DNA of 64,000 nt from Berkiella sp050247135 (GTDB lineage: Bacteria; Pseudomonadota; Gammaproteobacteria; Berkiellales; Berkiellaceae). This document shows positions 40,342 through 47,855 of the stretch, piece by piece. Location of the stretch: contig JBFWUT010000014.1 of the NCBI GenBank assembly GCA_050247135.1, positions 1-64,000 on the forward strand, in the 5' to 3' direction. A program made the translations under genes and the position numbers. The notes beneath the pieces are model-generated. The model did not search any database, was not told the DNA's origin, and saw nothing but the letters and a program-made list of their open reading frames with translations. How positions within the stretch are numbered: the stretch's first letter is position 1; every line of letters begins with the position of its first letter.

Positions 40342-42216
40342 TTAATTGACTTCATTTTCAATTAATTCATTGTTTGCATAGCGCGTAAAATCATGGGACA
40401 ACGCCAAAGCACGCTTCTTCTCTTTAGACGTGGTGTGCCATAACATTTGCGCTAAAACAGTTTCCATTTGCTCAAAGCGGTGATCTGCTGAAATACCGAA
40501 CCATGCATAAGATTGCGGAATATCGATCTTAGTGCCTACACCTTCGGCATACATTTCACCTAATAAATACTGTGCATACTCTGCTCTACCTTTGGCAGCT
40601 CTTTTGAACCAATGTAATGCGGTATGTTTGTTCATCGACACGCCATCGCCGTTATAGTACATCATGCCAATGTTATATTCCGCCAACGGATAGTGTCTTG
40701 CTGCAGCTTGGCGGAAATACTTCATGGCTAAACGAAGATTAGGAGGGACTTCTTTGCTGCGATAATAAATTTCACCTAACTCATTTTGCGCAACAGGATA
40801 ACCTTGCTTAGCGGATTCTTCATACCAGCGAACAGCCTCAATAATATCTTTATCCAAGCCAATGCCTAGCTGATACAACCGACCCACCTCATATTTGGCG
40901 ATCGCATTGCCGCTAGTTTTACTTGCTTGATCGTGCCAATAAATAGATTGCTCCAAGGAATAAGGCGTGCCAATACCACGTAAATAAAGAACACTTAACA
41001 TGTACTTCGCGTAAGGATCGCTATGCTTTGCCGCTTCACAATAGTGAATATATGCCATTTGCGGTGTACGGTAGTATCCTCTGCCCATCAGATAGTGATC
41101 AGCCAAACGTACATGCGCATGGGTCACGCCATTATCAGCGGCAATTTGATACCAATAATTGGCAATCACATAATCGATATTAACGCCCGTGCCTGTGGAG
41201 TAAAATTCACCCAAACGGTACGCCGCAAAAGGATAATCAAGATCAGCAGCAACGCGATACCAGTAAAAAGCTTTGGGATAATCTTTCTCTACACAATCAC
41301 CAATCTCATACATAACACCTAAGTTGAAAGCACCCAGTGCCGAACCACTGTCTGCTGCTTTTTGGAACATTTGCAAGGCAATTGTTTTATCTTGTCTGAC
41401 ACCGCGACCGGTCAAGTAAAGTTCGCCGATCTCAGCCATCGCATCGCTATATCCAGCCTCAGCTGCTTCTTGGTAGAGTTGTAGCGCTTTACGATAATTT
41501 CGTCCAACTGCATCGGATGTGGCATACAAATGCGCCATATAAAACTTACCTGCTGGAGCACCTTTTTGCGCTGCTCTTCTATATGCATTCATTGCTTGCA
41601 ATATCGAGGCACGGCTACCATTGCGGGTTTCATAGAGTTGGCCTAAACGAATCATGGCATCGGTATTACCTTGATCGGCAGCGCGTATATACCAACGTTC
41701 TGCACATTCAATACTCTTTTGTACGCCTCTGCCATAACGATGAAGATCACCCATCATTAACTGCGAACCGGCATCTCCCTGATCAGCGGCCATCCGAAAC
41801 CAGGCAGCGGAAATTTCATCATTCTGTGGAACACCGTTGCCGTAGTAATACATTTCTCCCAAACGTGCTTGGGCCATTTTATTATTTTGCTTGGCTGCGC
41901 GTTCGAAAATCTTAGCCGCTTTAGCAAAGGCTTCTGGCGTACCTTCTTTATAGTATTCTTCGCCTTTAACGTATAAGCCCTCGCTGCCAGGTGGCAAATA
42001 AAACTCTTTACCCCACCACCATTTCCTGCGCCACAAGCTGCCACGATCTTCACTGGGCTTTTGCCAAAACCATATTTTCTGTTGGGGCGGCGCAGCGCTG
42101 GCAACTTGCGCATTCTCACTGTTGGCTTGCCTTTGTTGTCCTGGAAAAAGTTGGCACCCAGCAACCGTCAATGTCAGAAGACTTATGGCTATGGTGGGTA
42201 TTCTGCCTTTTAGCAT
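40342..42216 (-). CDS. Sel1-repeat (SLR) lipoprotein
   Basis: From the ATG at 42216 (AAGGAA upstream) the protein has 624 residues. A type II signal peptide ends in LTVAGC, so the mature protein is a lipoprotein beginning CQLFPG. After a linker it consists of about 13-14 Sel1-like repeats of roughly 36 residues (AxxWYxxAADxGxxxAxxxLGxxYxxGxGV) filling residues 80-600. Sel1 proteins act as scaffolds for protein-protein contacts; Legionella relatives (LpnE, EnhC, LidL) influence host-cell entry and trafficking. It follows the beta-barrel gene by 20 bp, so the two probably work at the outer membrane together. Confidence 0.85.
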   Translation of the reverse strand: MLKGRIPTIAISLLTLTVAGCQLFPGQQRQANSENAQVASAAPPQQKIWFWQKPSEDRGSLWRRKWWWGKEFYLPPGSEGLYVKGEEYYKEGTPEAFAKAAKIFERAAKQNNKMAQARLGEMYYYGNGVPQNDEISAAWFRMAADQGDAGSQLMMGDLHRYGRGVQKSIECAERWYIRAADQGNTDAMIRLGQLYETRNGSRASILQAMNAYRRAAQKGAPAGKFYMAHLYATSDAVGRNYRKALQLYQEAAEAGYSDAMAEIGELYLTGRGVRQDKTIALQMFQKAADSGSALGAFNLGVMYEIGDCVEKDYPKAFYWYRVAADLDYPFAAYRLGEFYSTGTGVNIDYVIANYWYQIAADNGVTHAHVRLADHYLMGRGYYRTPQMAYIHYCEAAKHSDPYAKYMLSVLYLRGIGTPYSLEQSIYWHDQASKTSGNAIAKYEVGRLYQLGIGLDKDIIEAVRWYEESAKQGYPVAQNELGEIYYRSKEVPPNLRLAMKYFRQAAARHYPLAEYNIGMMYYNGDGVSMNKHTALHWFKRAAKGRAEYAQYLLGEMYAEGVGTKIDIPQSYAWFGISADHRFEQMETVLAQMLWHTTSKEKKRALALSHDFTRYANNELIENEVN

Positions 42217-42236
42217 GATGCTGTTCCTTAGCCTCA

Positions 42237-43091
42237 TTAAACTTGATAGGTCAAGCCGACCCATAATCCCTGCGATGTTAATTCATTTGATTGGAATTGA
42301 AATCCTTGAACAGGACCATATTTGGTTTTACCCCAAGAGATAAAACGATAGGTTAAATCAAATAAAATACAGGGGGTAATTTGATAACGCGCACCAATGC
42401 CTAACATCCCTGCTACTGGCGTTTGACGTGCAGAAGCACTTTCAGTGGGGGCACCTGTTGCGTCATACCCGGTCGAGTTAGTGTTATTTAAAGCAGCGCC
42501 AGCTCCTGCATCTAAGTGGATCTGCAAACGGCGGGGATATAACGAAATCCAATGCGGAATAATATATTGCACATTAAATAAGAGTGCATAGGAAGTAAGA
42601 TCGGCAGAGGCTCCGACATCTTCACCTAAAAACATGGGATTAGCGTAATATTTGAGCCTTTTAGAAAGCAACGCTTCTATTTCCATTCCCCAATTTTCCC
42701 AAATTTTGCCGCCGGCAAAACCAATTTGGTACAAGTTATCGGTGAAATTGGGTTGTGCTATTTGTAATGCATCAAGAGGGTAAGAGGAATTATTATTAAT
42801 TTTATTGAGCTTAACTCGAGGGTGCCCCACCAGAACTCGCATGTACCATCGCTCAGTGATGCGCGTTTGCTGAACGCTCTGTAAGAAGGCGGCATCTTCT
42901 GCACTTAAGGTTTCGGTACCTTCGGTGGCATTTCGAAAGGGACGAGTGACCCCGTTGCCATAATAGCCCCCTTCAATATCATCATCCATGACATCAAAGG
43001 TAGCAAAACAAGGCGTGGTGTGCCCACAAAGGAAGGCTAACGCCAATGCGAATGCCGTAGTGAGGGAGCCTTTAAGTTTGTTATTAAACAT
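42237..43091 (-). CDS. Predicted outer-membrane beta-barrel protein
   Basis: A 284-residue exported protein. It has a Sec signal peptide (about 1-30, ending CFA), an acidic N-terminal plug-like region (DVMDDDIEGGYYG) and then alternating amphipathic strands typical of an 8-12-stranded porin-like barrel (WGMEIEALLSKRLKYYAN, GMLGIGARYQITPCILFDLTYRF). It ends in SQGLWVGLTYQV. The last residue is Val rather than Phe or Tyr. The start at 43091 has AGGAAAAGG; a TTG at 43109 is less likely. The family is not recognised beyond its OmpW-like general form. Confidence 0.6.
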   Translation of the reverse strand: MFNNKLKGSLTTAFALALAFLCGHTTPCFATFDVMDDDIEGGYYGNGVTRPFRNATEGTETLSAEDAAFLQSVQQTRITERWYMRVLVGHPRVKLNKINNNSSYPLDALQIAQPNFTDNLYQIGFAGGKIWENWGMEIEALLSKRLKYYANPMFLGEDVGASADLTSYALLFNVQYIIPHWISLYPRRLQIHLDAGAGAALNNTNSTGYDATGAPTESASARQTPVAGMLGIGARYQITPCILFDLTYRFISWGKTKYGPVQGFQFQSNELTSQGLWVGLTYQV

Positions 43092-43199
43092 ACCTTTTCC
43101 TAATCCCAATACATAAATCCATGTTGTTGAGCCTCATCAGATAACTTATCGGCTTATGCAAGCAACTGTCAAACCTTAATGCATGGTGGCTTGCACTAT

Positions 43200-43499
43200 T
43201 TAATCCGGGGGCGTTAAGGCCGCTTCATTCACTCTCTCACGCAGTTCCTTTCCTGGCTTGAAATGGGGCGCATATTTGCCCTCTGTGACCACATATTCAC
43301 CGGTCTTTGGGTTACGAGCTGTGCGAGGAGGCCGATAACGTAAAGCAAAGCTGCCAAAACCTCGGATCTCAATTCTGATGCCGTTATCCAAGGCGGTAGC
43401 CATTTGCTCAAATATTTCTTTGACACCTTGCTCAATTAAACGCACAGGAATATGAGGTTGTTTAGTCGCCAGAATGTCAATTAATTCCGCTCTTGTCAT
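43200..43499 (-). CDS. ihfB: Integration host factor beta subunit
   Basis: IHF-beta, 99 residues, very close to the E. coli pattern: MTRAELIDILATKQPHIP, GIRIEIRGFGSFALRYRPPR and TARNPKTGEYVV, with the DNA-intercalating Pro in RNPKTG, then YAPHFKPGKELRERV. It bends DNA as a heterodimer with IHF-alpha, encoded elsewhere. It has a good AAAGGTTAG ribosome site. It is divergent from rpoS, in place of the usual rpsA neighbour. Confidence 0.96.
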   Translation of the reverse strand: MTRAELIDILATKQPHIPVRLIEQGVKEIFEQMATALDNGIRIEIRGFGSFALRYRPPRTARNPKTGEYVVTEGKYAPHFKPGKELRERVNEAALTPPD

Positions 43500-43709
43500 T
43501 TTTCTAACCTTTCACATTAAGCCAAATAAGAGGGAGTGAGCGAATTTCATTGTAACATCGTTAACCCCATCCTATTCAACTGCCAGCCTCTTTTACAGTT
43601 TTAGCAACAGAGCAAAGACCCGTTCTCAATAGTTGATTGATTTTTATCATAAAAAAAAACTCGGCATTCAAAATGCATAGTAATCGTTAGCAACGAGAAT
43701 GGAGAGACG

Positions 43710-44705
43710 ATGATGAAATATACTTGGAACGGCCCAATTGATTTTGCCTATGAAGAAACTGAAGAAAAAAGTAATCCAACAGACCAAGATCTCGCTGAAG
43801 ATATCCCTGATGTGGAAGCTAGCACTGTAGAAGATTTGATTGTCGAAGAAGAAAGCGAAACCGTCACTCAATCCGAGGTCGATCCTACCCAAATTTACTT
43901 ACGCGAAATTGGTGCCTCACCTTTGCTGAGCGCACAAGAAGAAATTCACTATGCCAGATTAGCCCAATTGAATGATCTCAAGGCCAGAAACCATATGATC
44001 AAGTGCAATTTGCGCTTAGTGGTTAAAATTGCCAGACGTTATCTAAACCGTGGCTTATCTTTGCTCGATTTGATTGAAGAAGGCAATTTAGGTCTCATTC
44101 GTGCGGTAGAAAAATTTGATCCTGAAAGAGGTTTTCGTTTTTCAACCTATGCAACCTGGTGGATAAGACAAAATATTGAACGTGCACTGATGAATCAGAC
44201 TCGCACCATCCGCCTACCTATTCATGTGATTAAAGAACTTAATTCATACTTACGAAAGGCTCGCGAGATCTCTCAAACGCTTGAAAATGAACCTACTTAT
44301 GAAGACATTGCCAGAGCTTTGAATATCTCACCTGATGATGTGAATAAGCTCATGCGCCTGAATGAAAAAACGCTCTCTTTGGATACGCCGATGGGCGAAG
44401 AATCGGAAAAGCCTCTTTTAGAGGCCTTAGCTGATGTCAGCTCAGAAGAACCTGCGCAAGAATTAGAAGATGCTAACCTCTATCATCGACTCAACGCTTG
44501 CCTGCAAAGCCTGAACGAAAAGCAACGTTCCATTTTAGCGCAACGCTTTGGACTTTATGGCCATGAAGAAGCCACCTTAGAAGAAGTCGGCCAAAAAGTG
44601 GGTTTAACGCGAGAACGGGTTCGTCAAATACAAGTCGAAGCCTTGAAACAATTAAGACAAGTACTTGAAGTGCAAGGTGTGGGATCTGAAATCCTGTTCA
44701 ACTAA
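43710..44705 (+). CDS. rpoS: RNA polymerase sigma factor RpoS
   Basis: A group 2 sigma factor, 331 residues, for stationary-phase and stress transcription (and transmission-phase traits in Legionella relatives). An acidic N-terminus precedes region 1.2 (DPTQIYLREIGASPLLSAQEE), region 2 (NLRLVVKIARRYLNRGLSLLDLIEEGNLGLIRAVEKFD) with RFSTYATWWIRQNIERAL, region 3 and region 4 (VGQKVGLTRERVRQIQVEALKQLR). GGAGAG precedes tandem ATGs. The gene stands alone: the customary nlpD/pcm/surE genes are missing upstream, so the nlpD-internal rpoS promoter of enterics is not available here. Confidence 0.95.
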   Translation: MMKYTWNGPIDFAYEETEEKSNPTDQDLAEDIPDVEASTVEDLIVEEESETVTQSEVDPTQIYLREIGASPLLSAQEEIHYARLAQLNDLKARNHMIKCNLRLVVKIARRYLNRGLSLLDLIEEGNLGLIRAVEKFDPERGFRFSTYATWWIRQNIERALMNQTRTIRLPIHVIKELNSYLRKAREISQTLENEPTYEDIARALNISPDDVNKLMRLNEKTLSLDTPMGEESEKPLLEALADVSSEEPAQELEDANLYHRLNACLQSLNEKQRSILAQRFGLYGHEEATLEEVGQKVGLTRERVRQIQVEALKQLRQVLEVQGVGSEILFN

Positions 44706-44715
44706 CTCAAGACAC

Positions 44716-44741
44716 AGTAGGGCCGGCAACCCGGCCCTACT
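44716..44741. terminator. Strong hairpin at the convergent rpoS/DUF2970 junction
   Basis: AGTAGGGCCGG-CAAC-CCGGCCCTACT is a perfect 11-bp GC-rich stem with a 4-base loop, placed 10 bases after the rpoS stop and overlapping the stop codon of the opposing gene. It probably ends both transcripts, although neither side has a T-tract. Confidence 0.6.
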
Positions 44742-44952
44742 AATGCCCTGCACTGGCCAGCACTAAGCGCACCACACCGTATACCACAAGCACAAACACC
44801 GTGGTCGCAATAATCCCAATCACAATAAAATGCCACGGATTGCCTGTCGTAAAATCCCGCTTTCGCACTTTGGAACTTTGCACACCAAAAAAAGCGGCTA
44901 ACACGCTTTTGGTGACTTGCCATAGCGTCGGTTTTTCTTCTGGCTTTGACAT
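44740..44952 (-). CDS. DUF2970 family small membrane protein
   Basis: A 70-residue protein starting MSKPEEKPTLWQVTKSVLAAFFGVQ, with one C-terminal membrane helix (about 42-64). The DUF2970 signature is LWQVxKSVLAAFFGVQxxxxRxRDF followed by PWHFIVIGIIATTVFVLVVYGVVRLVL. The function is unknown. AAGGGATCC precedes the chosen ATG; a frame extending to 45045 has no ribosome site and runs across the zapB promoter region. Confidence 0.75.
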   Translation of the reverse strand: MSKPEEKPTLWQVTKSVLAAFFGVQSSKVRKRDFTTGNPWHFIVIGIIATTVFVLVVYGVVRLVLASAGH

Positions 44953-45038
44953 CTTTGGATCCCTTAATTTACCTTGCGCCCATGTACGAAGGTCTTTAGA
45001 ATTACCCCATCTTAATAAAAATGTCATGGAGATCCTAT

Positions 45039-45272
45039 ATGACAACTGATCTTTTACAAAAATTAGAACAAAAAGTGGCTCACGCGGTAGAAGTTATCGA
45101 ACTTTTGCGTATGCAAATTGAAGAGCTGGAAATGGAAAATACCACCTTGAAAGCAGAACATGAAAAATGGCGCAAAGATTTGGTGTCTTTGATTTCGCGT
45201 TTTGATCAGATCGAAGAAAAAGCCCCTCGTGCAATGAACATGACTCATGAAGAAGAATTCATGACTGTTTAG
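45039..45272 (+). CDS. ZapB/TIGR02449-like small coiled-coil protein
   Basis: A 77-residue protein, nearly all heptad coiled coil (LLQKLEQKVAHAVEVIELLRMQIEELEMENTTLKAEHEKW), as in the cell-division factor ZapB and the related TIGR02449 family often found near zapA. A Z-ring-associated role is therefore possible but not proven by sequence. GGAGATCC precedes the ATG at 45039. Its 3' end overlaps the convergent DUF2063 gene by 14 bp. Confidence 0.6.
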   Translation: MTTDLLQKLEQKVAHAVEVIELLRMQIEELEMENTTLKAEHEKWRKDLVSLISRFDQIEEKAPRAMNMTHEEEFMTV

Positions 45273-45954
45273 CAAGTGCAAAGCTCACTAAGTATTTTTT
45301 TGCTACACACTCTGCAAATAACTGGGGAATGTCTAATGAAGGATATTCCTCAGCACATTTCTGGCAAACCGCTTCGAACGACATCTTAGCGGAAAAATAA
45401 GTTAGCATTTTAAATTCTTCAATGCTTAATGGCGATAAGCAAAGCATCCTATCACGAACATGCACCAACAAACGGCTTTCGCCTTCGTCAAGAGAAATGC
45501 TATCTTCACCATCATTCACTTGATGACTTTCCCAAATTCGTAAAATAGGAAAGGCCGACTCCAGCAACGTACTATGTTCATACAAAGAAAAGATAAGACC
45601 TGCGTGTTTCTCTTGTGGCACATTCTTTAGGGCAATCATATCTAACACTGGAACTCAAGGTCCTTGTAAAGCATGATGACAAGCCCACTCTAATGCAGCC
45701 ACATCGGCTAAATAACAGAGCTGATGCATGGGTTGCGCATCATGAACGAATTGAGGAAAATTTTCTCCGTAACTTGAGATATCAGGGTTTGAATGAACGG
45801 CTTGGCGAATAAACCCTTTTGCCATCTGTCTAAAGAAAGCGGTTCCAACCAATTTACAGCATACCGGATAAGTGGTCGCTAAAATGCTCTGCAACGTCCC
45901 CAAAAGGCTGCCATGATAAATGGACATGCCTGTTTCTGGTGCAGGATCTTCCAA
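45259..45954 (-). pseudogene. DUF2063 (BufC/HvfC) partner protein of the bufferin operon, interrupted by an in-frame TGA
   Basis: Two consecutive open stretches in the same frame are separated by a single TGA at 45655-45657. Upstream are 99 codons with the DUF2063 N-terminal features YHGSLLGTLQSILATTYPVCCKLVG, then YGENFPQFV and DVAALEWACHHAL. Downstream, beginning GTG-TTA-GAT-ATG, are 129 codons with the C-terminal part (LYEHSTLLESAFPILRIWESHQ, DEGESRLLVHVRD). Repairing the TGA restores one protein of about 231 residues. The family is the partner of DUF692 enzymes in bufferin-type RiPP operons. The N-terminus is also odd: conserved-looking residues (LKTLQHKF) precede the first usable start, a TTG at 45954, and no ATG/GTG lies between them and an upstream stop. 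This may be a decaying gene, a sequencing error, or translated as two pieces or by read-through. Confidence 0.75.
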
Positions 45955-45967
45955 GTTGCTGATGAAT

Positions 45968-46804
45968 TTATGCTGTAATGTTTTGAGATTGATAATAACA
46001 CCCTGCTATTTGTGATTCAGATAAAAGCGTCGTAAAGGGTGGAATGTGTGTGTCCCATTCAATCAGAACTGGCTTAGGTCCCACTATTTCTATTGCTAAT
46101 GCAAAGGCATCCCACACCGCTTTGCTAACAACCCGATCATGGGTGTCTAGTAAGTGCCTAGTTTCTTTTTGATGTCCTGCTACATGAAATTGCTTCACCC
46201 GCGCAGACGGTAATGATCGTAAATAGTTTTCCAAGCAAAATTGATGGTTAAAGGCATTGATATAAAGATTATTGATATCTAACAAAATATCGCAATCTGC
46301 TCTCTTGGCAACTTCACTTAAAAATTCCCATTCCGTCATCCTCGATTCGCTGAATTCAAGGTAGCGAGAAACATTTTCAAGTAAGATACGTTGCCCAAGA
46401 AAGTCCTGAACCTTCATGATGCGATCCACCACATGAGCAATCACTCTTTCATGATGAGGCAACGGAAATAGATCCGGAAAATAACGTCCATCGACGGAAG
46501 TCCAGCAGAGATGATCCGATACCATGGCTGGCTCAACATGCTGTATTAATTGTTTTAACTGTTTAAGATACTCAAGGTTTAAGGGATCGGCCGAACCAAT
46601 CGATAAACTCACCCCATGCAAAGTCAGAGGATAGTGTTCTCGAATAGCCAGTAAGTAAGACAAAGCAATGGCTTTATCACCTAAATAATTTTCAGAAATT
46701 GCTTCAAACCAAGGCACTTCTGGCAACTGTTCTAAAATATATTGATAATGAGGAGCACGCAGGCCAATACCGGCGCCTTGAATAGTTTCTTGCTTAAAAC
46801 GCAC
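45968..46804 (-). CDS. DUF692 multinuclear iron-dependent oxidase (BufB/MbnB-like) of a bufferin operon
   Basis: A TIM-barrel DUF692 protein, 278 residues. In methanobactin and bufferin systems such enzymes use two or three irons to oxidise cysteines of a precursor peptide, giving oxazolone/thioamide or thiooxazole groups. Candidate metal ligands lie in the family motifs: His63 (LTLHGVSLSIG), His98 (VSDHLCW), Glu143 (LLENVSRYL), Asp176 (LLDINNLYINA), His207 (QFHVAGH), Asp222 and Glu249 (LIEWDTHIP). The GTG start overlaps the precursor stop by one base (TAGTG), so translation is coupled. Substrate: the DUF2282 peptide encoded directly upstream. Confidence 0.9.
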   Translation of the reverse strand: MRFKQETIQGAGIGLRAPHYQYILEQLPEVPWFEAISENYLGDKAIALSYLLAIREHYPLTLHGVSLSIGSADPLNLEYLKQLKQLIQHVEPAMVSDHLCWTSVDGRYFPDLFPLPHHERVIAHVVDRIMKVQDFLGQRILLENVSRYLEFSESRMTEWEFLSEVAKRADCDILLDINNLYINAFNHQFCLENYLRSLPSARVKQFHVAGHQKETRHLLDTHDRVVSKAVWDAFALAIEIVGPKPVLIEWDTHIPPFTTLLSESQIAGCYYQSQNITA

Positions 46805-47067
46805 TACCTGGTTTTTCCACCGACAATCTTCTCACAAGTTCCCTTAGGAAGATAAATCCAATCATTGGGATCACCATCCTTAGCAGATTGGCTTGCGCAA
46901 GCATGAATTTCCGCGCCGCAATCGTTTAATCCCGATTTAACAACCCCATAACATTTCTCTAAGCCTTCTTTATTTACTTTAGGCGCCGCGTTCGCCCCAT
47001 TCACTGTTGTGACGCCAAGGGCTAATGCAGCCAGCAAGGCTGATTGAACAATAACTTTAGGATCCAT
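46804..47067 (-). CDS. DUF2282 bufferin-type RiPP precursor (BufA1-like)
   Basis: An 87-residue precursor with a Sec signal peptide (1 to about 28, ending Ala-Asn-Ala-Ala) and a short mature part with exactly four cysteines, Cys39, Cys50, Cys57 and Cys78. Their contexts are EKCYGV, NDCGAEIHAC and LPKGTCEK. This pattern is that of DUF2282 bufferins, periplasmic peptides whose cysteines are modified by DUF692 enzymes and which bind copper. A strong AGGAGAAAGG ribosome site suggests high expression. It is the first gene of a bufA-bufB-bufC operon; no adjacent DoxX membrane gene is present. Confidence 0.9.
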   Translation of the reverse strand: MDPKVIVQSALLAALALGVTTVNGANAAPKVNKEGLEKCYGVVKSGLNDCGAEIHACASQSAKDGDPNDWIYLPKGTCEKIVGGKTR

Positions 47068-47091
47068 GTACCTTTCTCCTAGCAGACTCGC

Positions 47092-47097
47092 TATAAT
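47092..47097 (+). promoter_or_regulatory. Putative -10 element of coq7
   Basis: TATAAT 29 bases before the coq7 ATG, in the 59 bp gap divergent from the bufferin operon. There is no obvious -35; the short gap means the two divergent promoters must overlap or interleave. Confidence 0.3.
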
Positions 47098-47126
47098 CGC
47101 TTATATCCTTAACAAAAAGTCATGAT

Positions 47127-47765
47127 ATGCGCCACTATTCCTTCACGGACACATTCTTAAGCAATATTCTTCAGTGTATACGCACTGCCACGCAAAAACC
47201 AGCAACTAGCATGCGTGAAAGCCCGGCGGCAAGGCTCCCTGAACCTCAGCTTGATCTGAAAGATATCCAATATAGTGCAGCCTTAATGCGAGTCAATCAT
47301 ACCGGAGAGGTTTGCGCCCAAGCCCTCTATCTTGGTCAAGGTTTGACTACCCGAAACCCAACTTTGCAAAAACTTTTTAAGGAAGCGGCTCATGAAGAGG
47401 CCGATCATTTAGCCTGGTGCCAAACTCGACTCACTGAACTGAATAGTCATACGAGCTACCTCAATCCTTTGTGGTTCACCGGGTCCTTGTTAATCGGAAC
47501 TTGCGCGGGACTGCTAGGTAATCGATTTAGCTTAGGCTTTTTAGCCGAAACAGAAAACCAGGTCTATCGTCACTTGGGTTCTCATCTTGAAAAACTGCCT
47601 ATACAAGACACCAAAAGCCGAGCGATTGTCCAAACCATGCAAGCCGAAGAAGCTCTTCATGCAAACAATGCGATGCACCATGGTGGCAGTGAATTGCCTT
47701 TACCTGTCAAAGAAGGCATGCGATGGCTAGCCAAAATCATGACCAGCATAGCCGCTATCCTGTAA
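47127..47765 (+). CDS. coq7: Coq7-type 3-demethoxyubiquinol hydroxylase
   Basis: A di-iron monooxygenase that adds the C6 hydroxyl late in ubiquinone synthesis, replacing UbiF of E. coli. The 212 residues carry the six ligands expected of Coq7: Glu61 (HTGEVCAQ), Glu91 and His94 (EEADHLAW), Glu143 (ETENQVYRHL), and Glu175 with His178 (EEALHAN). Two hydrophobic hairpins probably dip into the membrane. It works downstream of IspB, encoded at 27903. The ATG has only a weak ribosome site. Confidence 0.93.
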   Translation: MRHYSFTDTFLSNILQCIRTATQKPATSMRESPAARLPEPQLDLKDIQYSAALMRVNHTGEVCAQALYLGQGLTTRNPTLQKLFKEAAHEEADHLAWCQTRLTELNSHTSYLNPLWFTGSLLIGTCAGLLGNRFSLGFLAETENQVYRHLGSHLEKLPIQDTKSRAIVQTMQAEEALHANNAMHHGGSELPLPVKEGMRWLAKIMTSIAAIL

Positions 47766-47792
47766 TAACAAACAGACTGCCAATTTACACTG

Positions 47793-47841
47793 TTTAGATA
47801 GCAACGCTTTTAACGATAACGTTTGTATCGCTCTATCTAAA
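47793..47841. promoter_or_regulatory. 49-bp inverted repeat between coq7 and the secreted-protein gene
   Basis: Perfect 9-bp outer arms TTTAGATAG and CTATCTAAA enclose a centre with further AACG/CGTT pairing. It starts 28 bases after coq7 and ends 15 bases before the next ATG, so it could end the coq7 transcript or regulate the downstream gene at RNA level. Confidence 0.4.
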
Positions 47842-47855
47842 GTGGTTGAATCGTT

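Noticed and set aside
40342..42216. Sel1 repeats considered as a CRISPR-like or DNA-level repeat array
   Set aside because: The periodicity is at the protein level with diverged codons; there are no identical DNA repeats with spacers.
41517..42343. Overlapping 70-135-codon frames on both strands within the Sel1 gene
   Set aside because: They arise from the repetitive Sel1 coding sequence; the Sel1 frame itself is continuous with a lipobox and ribosome site.
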